A stretch of 64,000 nucleotides of DNA from Coriobacteriia bacterium (GTDB lineage Bacteria > Actinomycetota > Coriobacteriia > Anaerosomatales > JAAXUF01), in contig JAAXWY010000001.1 of the NCBI GenBank assembly GCA_013334745.1, forward strand, positions 148,355-212,354. The letters run 5' to 3'. The position numbers were made by a program, and so were the translations under genes. The notes under the pieces were generated by a model. It was given only the letters and a program-made list of their open reading frames with translations, was not told where the DNA came from and made no database searches. This document shows, piece by piece, positions 7,143-16,516 of this stretch; the stretch's first letter is position 1; each line of letters opens with the position of its first letter.

Positions 7143-8765
7143 ATGACCACATCTCTCTACGCGACGCTCGTCTCGTCGGCCGCCGCGGCACTCAAAGAGC
7201 GCAAGGAAGAAGTCAACCGGCTCAACGTCTTTCCCGTTCCTGATGGAGACACCGGCACCAACATGTCCCTCACCATGGACGTGGTCGTCGCTGAGGTAGC
7301 GGCTCTGCCGGCAGATGCCGACACCGCCGCCGCGTGCCACGCGATCACCCACGGATCTCTCATGGGTGCACGCGGCAACTCCGGGGTAATCCTGAGCCAG
7401 ATACTGCGGGGCTTGTGTGAGGGCATCGACGGTGCTGCCTCAGCAGACTCCGAGCTCCTCGCTACAGCGCTCGAGCGCTCCGTCACCGTCGCCTTTCAGG
7501 CCGTGCGCAAGCCGGTCGAGGGCACCATCCTCACCGTCCTGCGCGATGCGGCCACAGCCGCACGGCACGCCGCCGACCAGCACCTTGAGCTCTCCGACGC
7601 GCTTCGGCAGGTGTCGGCGGCTTCGTTCGATTCCGTACGCCGAACTCCTGAGCTTCTGCCCGTCCTCAAGGAGAACGGTGTCGTCGACGCCGGCGGTTTC
7701 GGGCTTGCGATTCTCATTGAGGGCTTTGTTGCCGCGGCGTTGGGCGAGAAGATCGCCATCGCTGACGTCTCTTCGTTGTCGGCGCCCATCCTGAGTGTCG
7801 ATCCTGTCGACGACTGGGATGACGATGAGTACCTCTATTGCACGGAGTTCCTGCTGTTCGGTGAAGGTATCGACTCCGAGGCGGTCCACGACTACGTCGC
7901 TGGTGTCGGCGGTAGCGAGCTCGTCGTCGGATCAGGCGGCGAGTTCAAGGTTCACGTGCACACCAACGACCCGGGATCCGTGCTGGCCTATATGACCGGC
8001 ATCGGCGAGGTTTCCGACGTTCACATCCACAACATGCGTCGGCAGTCACAAGATCGCGATGAGGGACTTGCCAAGGAGAAGTCGGCTGCAGCGCCCAAGG
8101 AGCTTAAGCCCGTCGGATTCGTTGCTGTTGCCGCCGGTGAGGGCCTCGCCGAGATTCTCGGTTCGCTCGGTGTCGATCTGGTCGTGAGCGGCGGCCAGAC
8201 GATGAACCCTTCGACCAAGGACCTCGCGGACGCAATCGCACAGGTCCCGGCGAAGACGGTCATCGTGCTTCCCAACAACAAGAACATCATCATGGCTGCG
8301 CAGGCTGCGGCATCCGTTGCCCAGAAGCCGGTGGGCGTTGTGCCCACGACGTCGGTACCCCAAGCCTTCTCGGCGATGCTGGGCTACGACGGGGTCGAGG
8401 AAGATCCCGAGGCCATCGTCGCTGAGATGACCGAGGCTGCCCAAGCGGTGCGCACCGGTGAGGTTACGACCGCCGTCAAGGACGCCAAGGGTAAGGCTGG
8501 CGCTATCAAGGCCGGCCAGGTGATCGGCATCTCTGACCACGAGATCGAAATCGTCGGCGATGATGTGGCGTCCGTTGCTTCAGGACTCGCTACGCTTCTG
8601 TTGTCCGACGGCGCGGAGACTCTGACGCTTCTTGCCGGCGAAGATTTCGATGACGACTCGCTTGCCGCACTCGCCGACGCGATCGAGGCAGCGAATCCAG
8701 GCATCGACGTCGAAGCCCTGCGCGGCGAACAGCCGCTCTACCCGGTCCTCATGTCGGCAGAATAG
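7143..8765 (+). CDS. fakA: DAK-type fatty acid kinase FakA (YloV family)
   Basis: 540 residues. The N-terminal DAK L-type ATP-binding domain shows NVFPVPDGDTGTNM (28-41) and GARGNSGVILSQ, followed by the middle and C-terminal DegV-like regions of YloV/FakA. FakA phosphorylates fatty acids that are held by a FakB protein, giving acyl-phosphate for PlsX/PlsY phospholipid synthesis. The neighbour 28 bases downstream is a DegV/FakB-type protein and plsX lies about 6 kb on, so the set is consistent with uptake and use of external fatty acids. CGGAG precedes the ATG. Confidence 0.9.
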   Translation: MTTSLYATLVSSAAAALKERKEEVNRLNVFPVPDGDTGTNMSLTMDVVVAEVAALPADADTAAACHAITHGSLMGARGNSGVILSQILRGLCEGIDGAASADSELLATALERSVTVAFQAVRKPVEGTILTVLRDAATAARHAADQHLELSDALRQVSAASFDSVRRTPELLPVLKENGVVDAGGFGLAILIEGFVAAALGEKIAIADVSSLSAPILSVDPVDDWDDDEYLYCTEFLLFGEGIDSEAVHDYVAGVGGSELVVGSGGEFKVHVHTNDPGSVLAYMTGIGEVSDVHIHNMRRQSQDRDEGLAKEKSAAAPKELKPVGFVAVAAGEGLAEILGSLGVDLVVSGGQTMNPSTKDLADAIAQVPAKTVIVLPNNKNIIMAAQAAASVAQKPVGVVPTTSVPQAFSAMLGYDGVEEDPEAIVAEMTEAAQAVRTGEVTTAVKDAKGKAGAIKAGQVIGISDHEIEIVGDDVASVASGLATLLLSDGAETLTLLAGEDFDDDSLAALADAIEAANPGIDVEALRGEQPLYPVLMSAE

Positions 8766-8793
8766 CCGATCCAAACTTCAGGTAAGGAGACCC

Positions 8794-9648
8794 ATGCCAG
8801 CCGTCGGAATCGTTACGGACAGCACGTGCGATCTGCCTCTTGAGATACTTGCGGGACTCAACGTGACGATGGTGCCGCTCACCGTCCATTTCGGCGACGA
8901 ACACGTGCGCGACTGGATCGATCTCGATCCCAAGGCGTTCTATCCCAAGCTTGCGTCCTTCTCGGCGCTTCCCACCACATCGCAGCCTTCACCCGCTGAT
9001 TTCACTGCGGCGTACGAGGCCCTGGCAGCTTCCGGGGTTGAGGAGATCGTCTCGATTCATCTGTCGGCTGCGCTATCCGGTACCTACGAGTCGGCGATGC
9101 TTGCCGCCAAGACCTCGCCGGTTCCGGTTCGCGTCGTGGACGGCAAGAAGGCGTCCCAGGCCACAGCGCTGATGGTCAAGGCCGCAGTCGAGGTCCGTGA
9201 CGCTGGTGGGGAGGCTGCAGCTATCGAAGCTCGCGCGCTCGCTGTGTCCGCAGAGTGCAGACTGTTCTTCCTCCTGGACACGCTCGACAACCTGGTCAAG
9301 GGAGGCCGTGCTGGAAAGGCCGCCGGGCTCGCCGCCTCACTGCTCAACATCAAGCCCGTTCTCCGAGTGAACGACGACGGGATCATCGAGCCGTTCAAGA
9401 AGGTACGCGGCCGGCAGCAGGCTATCGCGGCTCTCGCCGAGCACGTCGCCTCGGACACGAAGGCGAACGGTCGTATGCGCATCGCCCTTCTCCATGCGTG
9501 CACTCCGACTGCGGCTGACGAGCTACGAGCAGCCATCACCGCCGCAGGTGCGGACGTCGCGTGGGAAGCAGATGGCGAGATCGGTGCGGTCATCGGTGTC
9601 TACACCGGCCCCGGAACCCTCGGCTGCACCTACTACCCGGCCAGCTAA
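8794..9648 (+). CDS. DegV family fatty-acid-binding protein (FakB type)
   Basis: 284 residues of the DegV family. It starts VGIVTDSTCDLP, has the TTSQPS motif (61-66) that lines the lipid carboxylate site, the SAALSGTYESA helix start and the late LDTLDNLVKGGR segment. DegV/FakB proteins bind one fatty acid and present it to FakA. AAGGAG lies 6 bases before the ATG at 8794. The pairing with the FakA gene directly upstream supports the FakB role; the preferred fatty acid cannot be read from sequence. Confidence 0.88.
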   Translation: MPAVGIVTDSTCDLPLEILAGLNVTMVPLTVHFGDEHVRDWIDLDPKAFYPKLASFSALPTTSQPSPADFTAAYEALAASGVEEIVSIHLSAALSGTYESAMLAAKTSPVPVRVVDGKKASQATALMVKAAVEVRDAGGEAAAIEARALAVSAECRLFFLLDTLDNLVKGGRAGKAAGLAASLLNIKPVLRVNDDGIIEPFKKVRGRQQAIAALAEHVASDTKANGRMRIALLHACTPTAADELRAAITAAGADVAWEADGEIGAVIGVYTGPGTLGCTYYPAS

Positions 9649-9654
9649 CTGCGA

Positions 9655-11763
9655 ATGTGCCCCGACGCCCAGACTCGCGACCGGGCGTACCGGCTTGCCG
9701 CTCACGAGGCCCCCGTCGCCGACGCCAGGTTCGTCGACGGCACGCGTGCGGCCGCCCTGAGTAGACTCGGCATCTCGACCATCGGGGGGCTGCTTCGGCA
9801 CTATCCGATGCGCTACCTCGACCTGACCGACGTCACCACGCTACGAGACGCTCGTTCCGGCAGTGAGGTCACCGTCGTTGGACGCGTGCACGAGGTCCGC
9901 GTCAAGAAGCCTCGTCCACGACTCACGATCACGGAGGTCGCAATCGTCGATGGCACCGGCGTGCTTCTCGGCGTGTGGTTCAACCAGCCCTACATTCAGC
10001 AACGGTTCGCTGCGGGAGACCGCGTTGCTTTCGCGGGCAAAGTGGAACTCGACTACGGCTTCAAGCAAATCAAGACCCCCTTCGTCGAGAAACTTGCCGC
10101 TGATCAAGACGATGCCGAGGCCGGCCGGGTTCTTCCGGTCCATCCGGCCACGGAGGGTCTGTCGACCGCATGGCTCAGGCGCCTTGTCGCCGCTGTGGTC
10201 GATGACTACTCAGATGTCTGCGACCACATACCCGCAGCGCTTAGGTCGCGCCGTGGGCTGGTGCCACTCCATGCCGCGCTGCGTGACGTGCACTTCCCGG
10301 CAACTCGCCACGATTCGGATGCGGCCAGGCTTCGGCTGACCTACGACGAGCTGCTACTACTTCAGCTCTACATGGGGATGCGTCGCCATAGTGTCACGCG
10401 CGAGCAGGCGGGCATCGCCCATCGGCTCGACGGGGCGGCGCTTGCGGCGCTTCGCGGAGCCATCCGTTTCGACCTGACCGGTGATCAGATAGCGGCGATT
10501 CATGAGGTTCTCTTCGACATGAGCGAACCGCGACCCATGAATCGGCTGCTGTTGGGCGATGTCGGCACGGGGAAGACAGTGATCGCTGCGCATGCGCTTG
10601 CGGTCGCTGCGGATGCCGGAGCTCAGGGCGCGATGATGGCTCCCACAGAGGTACTAGCCCAGCAGTACGCGAACGCTGTGGGCCCCCTTCTCGATGCCGC
10701 CAACGTGACGTGGGCCCTGCTCACGGGTTCGACGCCGGCAGCACAGCGTCGGGAGACACTCACACGGCTCGCTGAAGGGGAGCTCAGCGTCGCGTTCGGC
10801 ACCCATGCACTCCTCGAAGACAGTGTGATGTTCAAGCGACTCTCTGTCGCCATCGTCGATGAACAGCACCGATTCGGCGTCAACCAGCGGCTCGGCCTCC
10901 GAGGCAAGGGTGCGAGTGCGGATCTGCTGGTAATGACCGCGACGCCCATCCCTCGTTCACTCGCGCTGACCCTCTACGGCGACCTTGAGCCTTCGTATCT
11001 ACGCGAGAGGCCGAATTCGCGAGCACCGGTTCGCACGACGGTGCTGAAGCCGGCGCAGCGTGACCGCGCATACGAGCGGGTGCGGGCCGCCGTGCGCGCT
11101 GGTCAGCAGGCGTTTGTCGTGTGCGCACTGGTTGACGAGTCAGAGTCGGCCGCAGCCACCAAGGCCGCCAACCGCGAAGCGGAGCGCCTTAGCAGCCAGG
11201 TGTTCTCGGACCTGCGCGTCGGGCTGCTCACCGGGCGGATGCGCTCTGCGGAGAAGCTGCGCACGATGAGCGAGTTTCGGGACGGGGTCGTGGACGTGCT
11301 GGTGGCCACGACGGTGATCGAAGTCGGCATCGATGTGCCCAATGCGACGGTCATGATCATCGAGGATGCGGATCGATTCGGGCTCGCTCAGCTCCACCAG
11401 CTCCGAGGGCGAGTCGGTCGGGGAGAGGAGCCGGGCGAAGTCTACCTGCTTGCCGATCCTCGCTCGGCCGAGGGCAAGGAGCGCATGCAGGCCATCGCAT
11501 CGACGGAGGATGGTTTCGCTCTCGCCGAACACGACCTGCGTCTTCGGGGTGAGGGTCACATCCTCGGCGACCGCCAACACGGCCTGCCGGCACTCCGGCT
11601 TGCCTCGGTCCTCGACCACGCTGAACTCATTGCACAGGCGCGTGCCGATGCCGTGGAGATCATCGATTCCGATCCGCACCTGACGTCACCGGAGCATCGG
11701 CCCTTGCTTGCAGAGACCAAGCGTGTGTATCGAGAGGCCTGGAAGTGGGTGAGTAGTGGATGA
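9655..11763 (+). CDS. recG: ATP-dependent DNA helicase RecG
   Basis: 702-residue branch-migration helicase that reverses stalled forks and processes Holliday junctions. The N-terminal wedge/OB domain covers about residues 60-170, then the helicase core follows with GDVGTGKT (301-308), DEQHRFG (402-408), TATPIPRSL and the C-terminal QLRGRVGRG and RGEGHILG stretches typical of RecG. The ATG starts 6 bases after the DegV stop without a strong Shine-Dalgarno. Its TGA overlaps the ATG of rsmD. Length is normal for the family. Confidence 0.96.
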   Translation: MCPDAQTRDRAYRLAAHEAPVADARFVDGTRAAALSRLGISTIGGLLRHYPMRYLDLTDVTTLRDARSGSEVTVVGRVHEVRVKKPRPRLTITEVAIVDGTGVLLGVWFNQPYIQQRFAAGDRVAFAGKVELDYGFKQIKTPFVEKLAADQDDAEAGRVLPVHPATEGLSTAWLRRLVAAVVDDYSDVCDHIPAALRSRRGLVPLHAALRDVHFPATRHDSDAARLRLTYDELLLLQLYMGMRRHSVTREQAGIAHRLDGAALAALRGAIRFDLTGDQIAAIHEVLFDMSEPRPMNRLLLGDVGTGKTVIAAHALAVAADAGAQGAMMAPTEVLAQQYANAVGPLLDAANVTWALLTGSTPAAQRRETLTRLAEGELSVAFGTHALLEDSVMFKRLSVAIVDEQHRFGVNQRLGLRGKGASADLLVMTATPIPRSLALTLYGDLEPSYLRERPNSRAPVRTTVLKPAQRDRAYERVRAAVRAGQQAFVVCALVDESESAAATKAANREAERLSSQVFSDLRVGLLTGRMRSAEKLRTMSEFRDGVVDVLVATTVIEVGIDVPNATVMIIEDADRFGLAQLHQLRGRVGRGEEPGEVYLLADPRSAEGKERMQAIASTEDGFALAEHDLRLRGEGHILGDRQHGLPALRLASVLDHAELIAQARADAVEIIDSDPHLTSPEHRPLLAETKRVYREAWKWVSSG

Positions 11764-12344
11764 GGATCATCGCCGGCAGATTCAGAGGGCGTGTTCTCAA
11801 GGCACCAGCGGGCCTGACAACGAGGCCGACGACCGACAGGGTTCGTGAGGCCACGTTCAGCTCGATGACGTCCCTGGCAGGTGCGGACCTCGGCGGAGGT
11901 GCGGTATTCGACCCGTTCGCAGGGAGCGGCGCTCTCGCACTCGAGGCGCTCTCGAGGGGCTGTAGCCACGCTGTCATGGTCGAGCATGAGAAGACCGCGC
12001 TGGCAGCCGTGCGTGCCAACGTCGCGGCGCTCGGCGTCACGGGTGAGACCACCATCATCGCTGGTGACGCGCTTGTGTTGGCCCAGCGGGGCGCGCTCCC
12101 GAACGGTCCGTATTCGTTGCTTCTGCTCGACCCTCCATATAGACTTGACCCGGTTTCCGTTGTCGGATTCATCCGAGACCTTCTCGAGCATGGGTCGCTG
12201 ACTGAGGAAGCGTTGATCGTGTGGGAGCACGCATCAAACGTCTCGGTCGACTGGCCTGATCAGATCGTGTTGGAGAAGACCAAGACGTACAACAAGACGC
12301 ACGTCGATATCGCGACAGTGCGAGGGGGGCAGCACACCACGTGA
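11760..12344 (+). CDS. rsmD: 16S rRNA (guanine966-N2)-methyltransferase RsmD
   Basis: 194-residue SAM-dependent methyltransferase that modifies G966 of 16S rRNA. Visible are the RIIAGRFRGR start, RPTTDRVREATF, the SAM site DPFAGSGAL and the catalytic DPPY (124-127). It overlaps recG upstream (ATGA) and coaD downstream (GTGA). The rsmD-coaD pair is a widely conserved neighbourhood. Confidence 0.94.
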   Translation: MRIIAGRFRGRVLKAPAGLTTRPTTDRVREATFSSMTSLAGADLGGGAVFDPFAGSGALALEALSRGCSHAVMVEHEKTALAAVRANVAALGVTGETTIIAGDALVLAQRGALPNGPYSLLLLDPPYRLDPVSVVGFIRDLLEHGSLTEEALIVWEHASNVSVDWPDQIVLEKTKTYNKTHVDIATVRGGQHTT

Positions 12345-12832
12345 AGCGCGCCATCGTTCCCGGCACCTTTGACCCGGTAACCTCCGGCCACCTCGACATC
12401 ATCGAGCGTGCAGCTGGGCTGTTCGATGAGATTGTGGTCGGGGTCGCGTTCTCAAAGACCAAGAACGGTGGGCCCTTGTTCCCGGTTGAGGAGCGTGTGG
12501 GGTTCATCGAAACCGCGACTTCCCACCTCTCAAACGTGTCAGTCCGGGCTTTTGATACGCTATTGATAGAATTCGCTCATGAGGTGGGGGCGTCGGTGGC
12601 CGTGAAAGGGTTGCGGGCGATGACCGACTTCGAGCGCGAGTTCCAGATGGCCGCCTTGAACTGGCGACTCGACTCCAAGGTCGAGACACTGTTCATCATG
12701 GCCATCCCGGAGTACATGTTTCTTAGCTCGTCAGCGGTGAAGGAGATTGCCCGGCACGGTGGTTCCGCGCGTGGGCTTGTACCAGACGTCGTATGCGATG
12801 CGCTTGAGCGCAAGATGAACGAACCCCGCTAG
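12341..12832 (+). CDS. coaD: Phosphopantetheine adenylyltransferase
   Basis: 163-residue enzyme of coenzyme A synthesis: 4-phosphopantetheine plus ATP gives dephospho-CoA and pyrophosphate. It has PGTFDPVTSGHLDII at the N-terminus with the T/HxGH nucleotidyltransferase motif, and YMFLSSSAVKE at the far end of the active site. The GTG start overlaps the rsmD stop. CoA made here also supplies the 4-phosphopantetheine arm of the acyl carrier protein encoded further along. Confidence 0.96.
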   Translation: MKRAIVPGTFDPVTSGHLDIIERAAGLFDEIVVGVAFSKTKNGGPLFPVEERVGFIETATSHLSNVSVRAFDTLLIEFAHEVGASVAVKGLRAMTDFEREFQMAALNWRLDSKVETLFIMAIPEYMFLSSSAVKEIARHGGSARGLVPDVVCDALERKMNEPR

Positions 12833-12845
12833 GGAGGCAGCTTTC

Positions 12846-13319
12846 ATGGACATCATGGCCCTGATCGACCGCATCGAAGAGATCGTTGATAACTCTCGGA
12901 CCGTCCCGTTCCGTACGGGAACTCGCATGGTCGACCAGGAGAAGGTCTACGAGATCGTCGATGAGATCCGGGCGCAGTATCCGGACGAGCTCAAGCAGGC
13001 ACGCTGGATCGTCAAGGAGCGCCAGGAGATGCTCGAGGAGGCCGAGAAAGAGGCTAACCGGGTTCTCGAGGACGCACGAGATCGCGCGCAGGCGCTCGCC
13101 AACGAGACAGAGGTCGTTCGTCTGGCCGAGGCGCAGGCTGCGGACATCCTTGACAAGGCCCGCACCCAGGAACGTGAGATTCGCCTGGGCGCAGAGGACT
13201 ACGCCGACGAGATGCTCGCGAATCTCGAGGTCAACCTCGGCAAGCTTCTCACCGCTGTGCAGCGTGGCCGTGATCGGCTCCAAGGCAAGCTCGGTGGCGG
13301 CGGTGGGCAGCGCCAGTAG
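12846..13319 (+). CDS. Coiled-coil protein of unknown function (often annotated ATPase)
   Basis: 157 residues, highly charged and predicted as a long helix from about 45 to 140 rich in Glu, Arg and Ala, resembling subunit H/E-like stalk proteins and DivIVA-type coiled coils. The N-terminus (IMALIDRIEEIVDNSRTVPF) is the part most conserved in related small proteins located between coaD and the DUF177 gene in Actinobacteria and Firmicutes. No catalytic or nucleotide-binding motif is visible, so an ATPase label would be unsupported. It ends with a Gly-rich tail. GGGAGG precedes the ATG. Confidence 0.6.
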   Translation: MDIMALIDRIEEIVDNSRTVPFRTGTRMVDQEKVYEIVDEIRAQYPDELKQARWIVKERQEMLEEAEKEANRVLEDARDRAQALANETEVVRLAEAQAADILDKARTQEREIRLGAEDYADEMLANLEVNLGKLLTAVQRGRDRLQGKLGGGGGQRQ

Positions 13320-13361
13320 CGCACCTGCGCTCCTGTCCGCCCGCGTCGTGAGGCCAACACC

Positions 13362-13904
13362 ATGGAGTCCTACCCGGTCGAGATAGCAGGCATCCTCGAC
13401 ACGCTCGGTGAGAGCATCAGCGTGTCCGATACGCTCACACTCACGGAGCTCGACGTCGGCGACGAGCACTTCGCGCTGACCGAGCCGATATCCTTCACCG
13501 TCACCCTCACCAACGGCGGTACGGGCGTCGTTGCACTCGGCACTGTGGTGGCGAATGCCGTCGCTACGTGCGCACGATGCCTCATCGAGTTCCCACTGGT
13601 CATCGAGGCCGACGTCGACGGCTATTTCGTGCACCCCGGCGATACTGAGAACATCCCCGAGGAGCAGGACTTTGCGGAGATCGGCGCTGAAGGCTTCGTC
13701 GACATCCTCCCGGAGATCATGAGCGCGCTGGTTCTTGAAGCGCCCTTCGCGCCGCTGCACGCCGACGACTGTGCGGGAATCTGCCCGGAGTGCGGTGCTG
13801 ACATGAACACCGAGCCGTGCGGCTGCGACGAGGAGCCCGATTCCGACAATCCCTTCGCCTCGCTGGGGGACCTGCTCACTGCTCCGGCAGCCGACGAGGA
13901 TTAG
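13362..13904 (+). CDS. DUF177 (YceD) family protein
   Basis: 180 residues. YceD/DUF177 proteins are encoded next to rpmF in most bacteria and act in 23S rRNA accumulation or ribosome assembly in the organisms studied. Seen here are a beta-rich N-terminal half, CARC in the middle and a C-terminal CAGICPECG plus CGC cysteine cluster, typical of this family. An acidic tail ends the protein. No strong ribosome binding site is seen before the ATG at 13362. rpmF follows after 136 bases with its own -10 box. Confidence 0.88.
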   Translation: MESYPVEIAGILDTLGESISVSDTLTLTELDVGDEHFALTEPISFTVTLTNGGTGVVALGTVVANAVATCARCLIEFPLVIEADVDGYFVHPGDTENIPEEQDFAEIGAEGFVDILPEIMSALVLEAPFAPLHADDCAGICPECGADMNTEPCGCDEEPDSDNPFASLGDLLTAPAADED

Positions 13905-13935
13905 GTCGGCTGTACACATCCGCATTTGCCCGTGG

Positions 13936-13941
13936 TATCAT
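13936..13941 (+). promoter_or_regulatory. -10 box upstream of rpmF
   Basis: TATCAT, about 100 bases before the rpmF ATG; TGTACA (13911-13916) is a possible -35 at a long 19-base spacing. Confidence 0.35.
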
Positions 13942-14040
13942 CGTCGCTCGTGCGACCGGACACGGTCGGCGAATGACATTGAGATGACGCACGCAGCCCT
14001 TAACCGTGCTGACGTGCCAAGCGGAAGGATCTGAAGGTAG

Positions 14041-14217
14041 ATGGCTGTTCCGAAGCGAAAGACCGGCCGGTCGAAGACCAACTCGCGCCGTTCCTCTCAC
14101 GTCCTCGAGGCTCCGGCCAAGTCGACGTGCCCGCAGTGCCACGAAGTCAAGCTTCCGCACCGCGTATGCGGCAACTGTGGCTACTACAACGGCAAGGAAG
14201 TCGTCGAGACCGATTAG
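14041..14217 (+). CDS. rpmF: 50S ribosomal protein L32
   Basis: 58 residues, starting [17 protein letters not shown] and carrying the zinc form of L32 (CPQC at 30-33, CGNC at 43-46). GAAGG lies just upstream of the ATG. Followed by a strong hairpin at 14281-14310 that separates it from the fatty-acid cluster. Confidence 0.97.
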   Translation: MAVPKRKTGRSKTNSRRSSHVLEAPAKSTCPQCHEVKLPHRVCGNCGYYNGKEVVETD

Positions 14218-14280
14218 TCGGACCCGACGAGTGAGACTGCGGTCGTCGAGGCCTGCAGTCACCCCTCTAGACGCGTGACA

Positions 14281-14313
14281 CGGTCGGCGTGCCCACAGGT
14301 GCGCCGACCGTTT
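14281..14313 (+). terminator. Terminator after rpmF
   Basis: CGGTCGGCG (14281-14289) pairs perfectly with CGCCGACCG (14302-14310), followed by TTTCGTG. Confidence 0.7.
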
Positions 14314-14346
14314 CGTGTGCCGCACCATGATCAGAGGGCCACTTGG

Positions 14347-14352
14347 TAGAAT
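14347..14352 (+). promoter_or_regulatory. -10 box of the plsX-fab operon
   Basis: TAGAAT, 38 bases before the plsX ATG and directly downstream of the rpmF terminator. No convincing -35; no FapR-type inverted repeat was recognised. Confidence 0.45.
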
Positions 14353-14390
14353 GCGCTCGCGATCATCACGTCGATTTCTGAGGAGTTCAC

Positions 14391-15389
14391 ATGTCGGAGC
14401 GGACCGTACGCGTCGTAGTCGACGCCATCGGTGGGGACTTCGCCCCCGGTCGCATACTCGGTGGGGTTGAGCGGGCCGTTGGCTCGCTCGCCGATGTCGT
14501 CATCGTGCTCACCGGGCCCGCAGACGTCGTTGAGCCGTTCGCCGCTCGATTCCCCGGTCGTGTTGAAGCGGTGTCGACCACAGAGGTCATCGGCATGGAT
14601 GAGCATCCGGCGAATGCGGTGCGATCCAAGAAGGACTCCTCTATCGTCGTGGGTGCGAGGCTCGTTCGTGAGCGGACCGCCGATGCCTTCTTCTCGGCGG
14701 GATCGACCGGCGCAGCCATGGCGGCTGCAACGCTGATCATGGGCCGCATCAAGGGTGTCAGTCGTCCTGCCATCGCCACGGTTCTACCGACCGTCGGTCC
14801 GCCGTGTGTGTTGCTCGACGTGGGCGCCAACGCCGACTGCAAACCCGAGAACCTCCTGCAATTCGCCGAGATGGGGGAGGCCTACGCCAACGTCGTGCTC
14901 GACATCACGTCCCCACGGGTCGCGTTGCTCAACATCGGCGAGGAGGCAACGAAGGGCTCCGTGCTGGCACAGGATGCCCACGCTCTCCTCGCAGCGGCAC
15001 TGCCGTCCTTTATCGGAAACATCGAGGGACGCGACGTGTTGACCGGCGCTGCAGACGTCATAGTGACCGACGGTTTCACCGGCAATGTCGCGCTCAAGCT
15101 GCTTGAGGGTACGAGCAAGGTACTGCTCGGGCAGGTCAAGGACGCGATGATGGCGAACATGCTCACCAGGCTCGCAGCGGCGACACTCAAGCCGGCCATG
15201 GTCGATCTCAAGCGCCGTTTGGACCCCGATACCTACGGTGGCGCCCCGCTCCTCGGAGTCGATGGGGTGTGCATCATCGGTCATGGCTCGTCGGGCGAGG
15301 TCGCTGTGGAGAACGCCATTCGCGTCGCCGCGCAGGCCGTCCGCGGGAACCTCACCGGTCGCATCGCAGAAGCAGTCGCGACAAACTAG
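14391..15389 (+). CDS. plsX: Phosphate acyltransferase PlsX
   Basis: 332 residues. PlsX interconverts acyl-ACP and acyl-phosphate at the membrane surface, feeding PlsY in phosphatidic acid synthesis. The VVVDAIGGDFAPG start, FFSAGSTGA, LLDVGANADCKPENL and GFTGNVALKLLEG blocks are all in place. GAGGAG lies 5-10 bases before the ATG. It opens a plsX-fabH-fabK-fabD-fabG-acpP set and can also take acyl-phosphate from the FakA-like kinase encoded upstream. Confidence 0.96.
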   Translation: MSERTVRVVVDAIGGDFAPGRILGGVERAVGSLADVVIVLTGPADVVEPFAARFPGRVEAVSTTEVIGMDEHPANAVRSKKDSSIVVGARLVRERTADAFFSAGSTGAAMAAATLIMGRIKGVSRPAIATVLPTVGPPCVLLDVGANADCKPENLLQFAEMGEAYANVVLDITSPRVALLNIGEEATKGSVLAQDAHALLAAALPSFIGNIEGRDVLTGAADVIVTDGFTGNVALKLLEGTSKVLLGQVKDAMMANMLTRLAAATLKPAMVDLKRRLDPDTYGGAPLLGVDGVCIIGHGSSGEVAVENAIRVAAQAVRGNLTGRIAEAVATN

Positions 15390-15506
15390 ACTGAGCGGTA
15401 CTTCTTTGAGGGAAGACACACAGGTAGACTGCCCCGATACTTGCGGCCCAGGGCGTGCAACCACGCCTTCGCACCGCACTTGATACAAGGAGACACCACG
15501 CACCTC

Positions 15507-16511
15507 ATGACACGACACGCGACGATCATAGGCACCGGCTCGTACCTGCCCGAACGGGTCATGACCAATGCCGAGCTCGAGACCATGGTCGACACATCCG
15601 ACGAGTGGATCCGAAGCCGCAGCGGCATCGCCGAGCGGCGGGTCGTTGCCGAGGGCGACACGTGTTCGGATCTTGCTGCGCGCGCAGCCCGGATTGCCAT
15701 GGATCGCGCCGGTGTTGGCCCCGACGACATCGACTTGCTGCTCTTGGGCACCACGAGTCCCGACTACATCATGCCGTCCACCGCGTGCGTTACGCAGGCC
15801 AAGCTCGGCCTCACGTGCCCTGCCGTCGATTTGATGGCAGCTTGCTCGAGCTGGATCTACGGTCTTCAGTACGGCACTGCGGTCATCGAATCCGGCCGAG
15901 CGAACAAGGTTCTCGTCATCGGGACCGAAGCGCTCACCCGCTATATCGACTTCACCGACCGTTCGACGTGCGTGCTCTTCGGTGATGGCGCCGGCGCGGT
16001 TGTCTTGGGCGTCAGCGAGGAACCGGGCATCGAGTCGATCGTGCTCGGGGCCGATGGGACCGGCGCAGAGCACTTGATCATGCCCGCCGGTGGCGCGACT
16101 CAGCCGATAACCCACGAACTGATCGACGATCATCAGCAGTACGTGAAGATGAATGGCAGTGAGGTGTTCAAGTTCGCGGTACGGGTGATTCCGCGCGCGA
16201 CGAACGAGGTTCTTGAAGCCTCCGGCCACACCCTCGACGACCTGCGCTGGCTCGTGCCGCATCAGGCGAATCAGCGCATCATCCAGACGATCGAGGAGCG
16301 GCTGGGGATTGAGGATGAGCGTGTGTACTGCAACTTGGCACACACCGGAAACACCTCGTCTGCGTCGATACCGATGGCCCTGGACGACCTGTATACTAGC
16401 GGGCGACTCGCGCCCGGCGACCTGCTTGCGCTCGTCGGATTCGGCGCGGGCCTCACGTGGGGCGCCGCCGTGATTCGTTGGACGATGTCTGTACCGAACG
16501 AGGAGGCATAG
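15507..16511 (+). CDS. fabH: 3-oxoacyl-ACP synthase III (KAS III)
   Basis: 334 residues. FabH condenses an acyl-CoA with malonyl-ACP to start fatty acid synthesis. The catalytic triad is readable: C113 in AACSSWIYG, H252 in LVPHQANQR and N282 in HTGNTSS; the C-terminal GFGAGLTWG loop is also present. ATG 15507 gives the usual MTRHATIIGTGSYLP start; AAGGAG lies 14 bases upstream, somewhat far. Followed 5 bases after its stop by fabK. Confidence 0.96.
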   Translation: MTRHATIIGTGSYLPERVMTNAELETMVDTSDEWIRSRSGIAERRVVAEGDTCSDLAARAARIAMDRAGVGPDDIDLLLLGTTSPDYIMPSTACVTQAKLGLTCPAVDLMAACSSWIYGLQYGTAVIESGRANKVLVIGTEALTRYIDFTDRSTCVLFGDGAGAVVLGVSEEPGIESIVLGADGTGAEHLIMPAGGATQPITHELIDDHQQYVKMNGSEVFKFAVRVIPRATNEVLEASGHTLDDLRWLVPHQANQRIIQTIEERLGIEDERVYCNLAHTGNTSSASIPMALDDLYTSGRLAPGDLLALVGFGAGLTWGAAVIRWTMSVPNEEA

Positions 16512-16516
16512 GCTTC

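Noticed and set aside
12846..13319. ATPase or V-type ATP synthase subunit label for the coiled-coil gene.
   Set aside because: No nucleotide-binding motif; the label would rest on coiled-coil similarity only.
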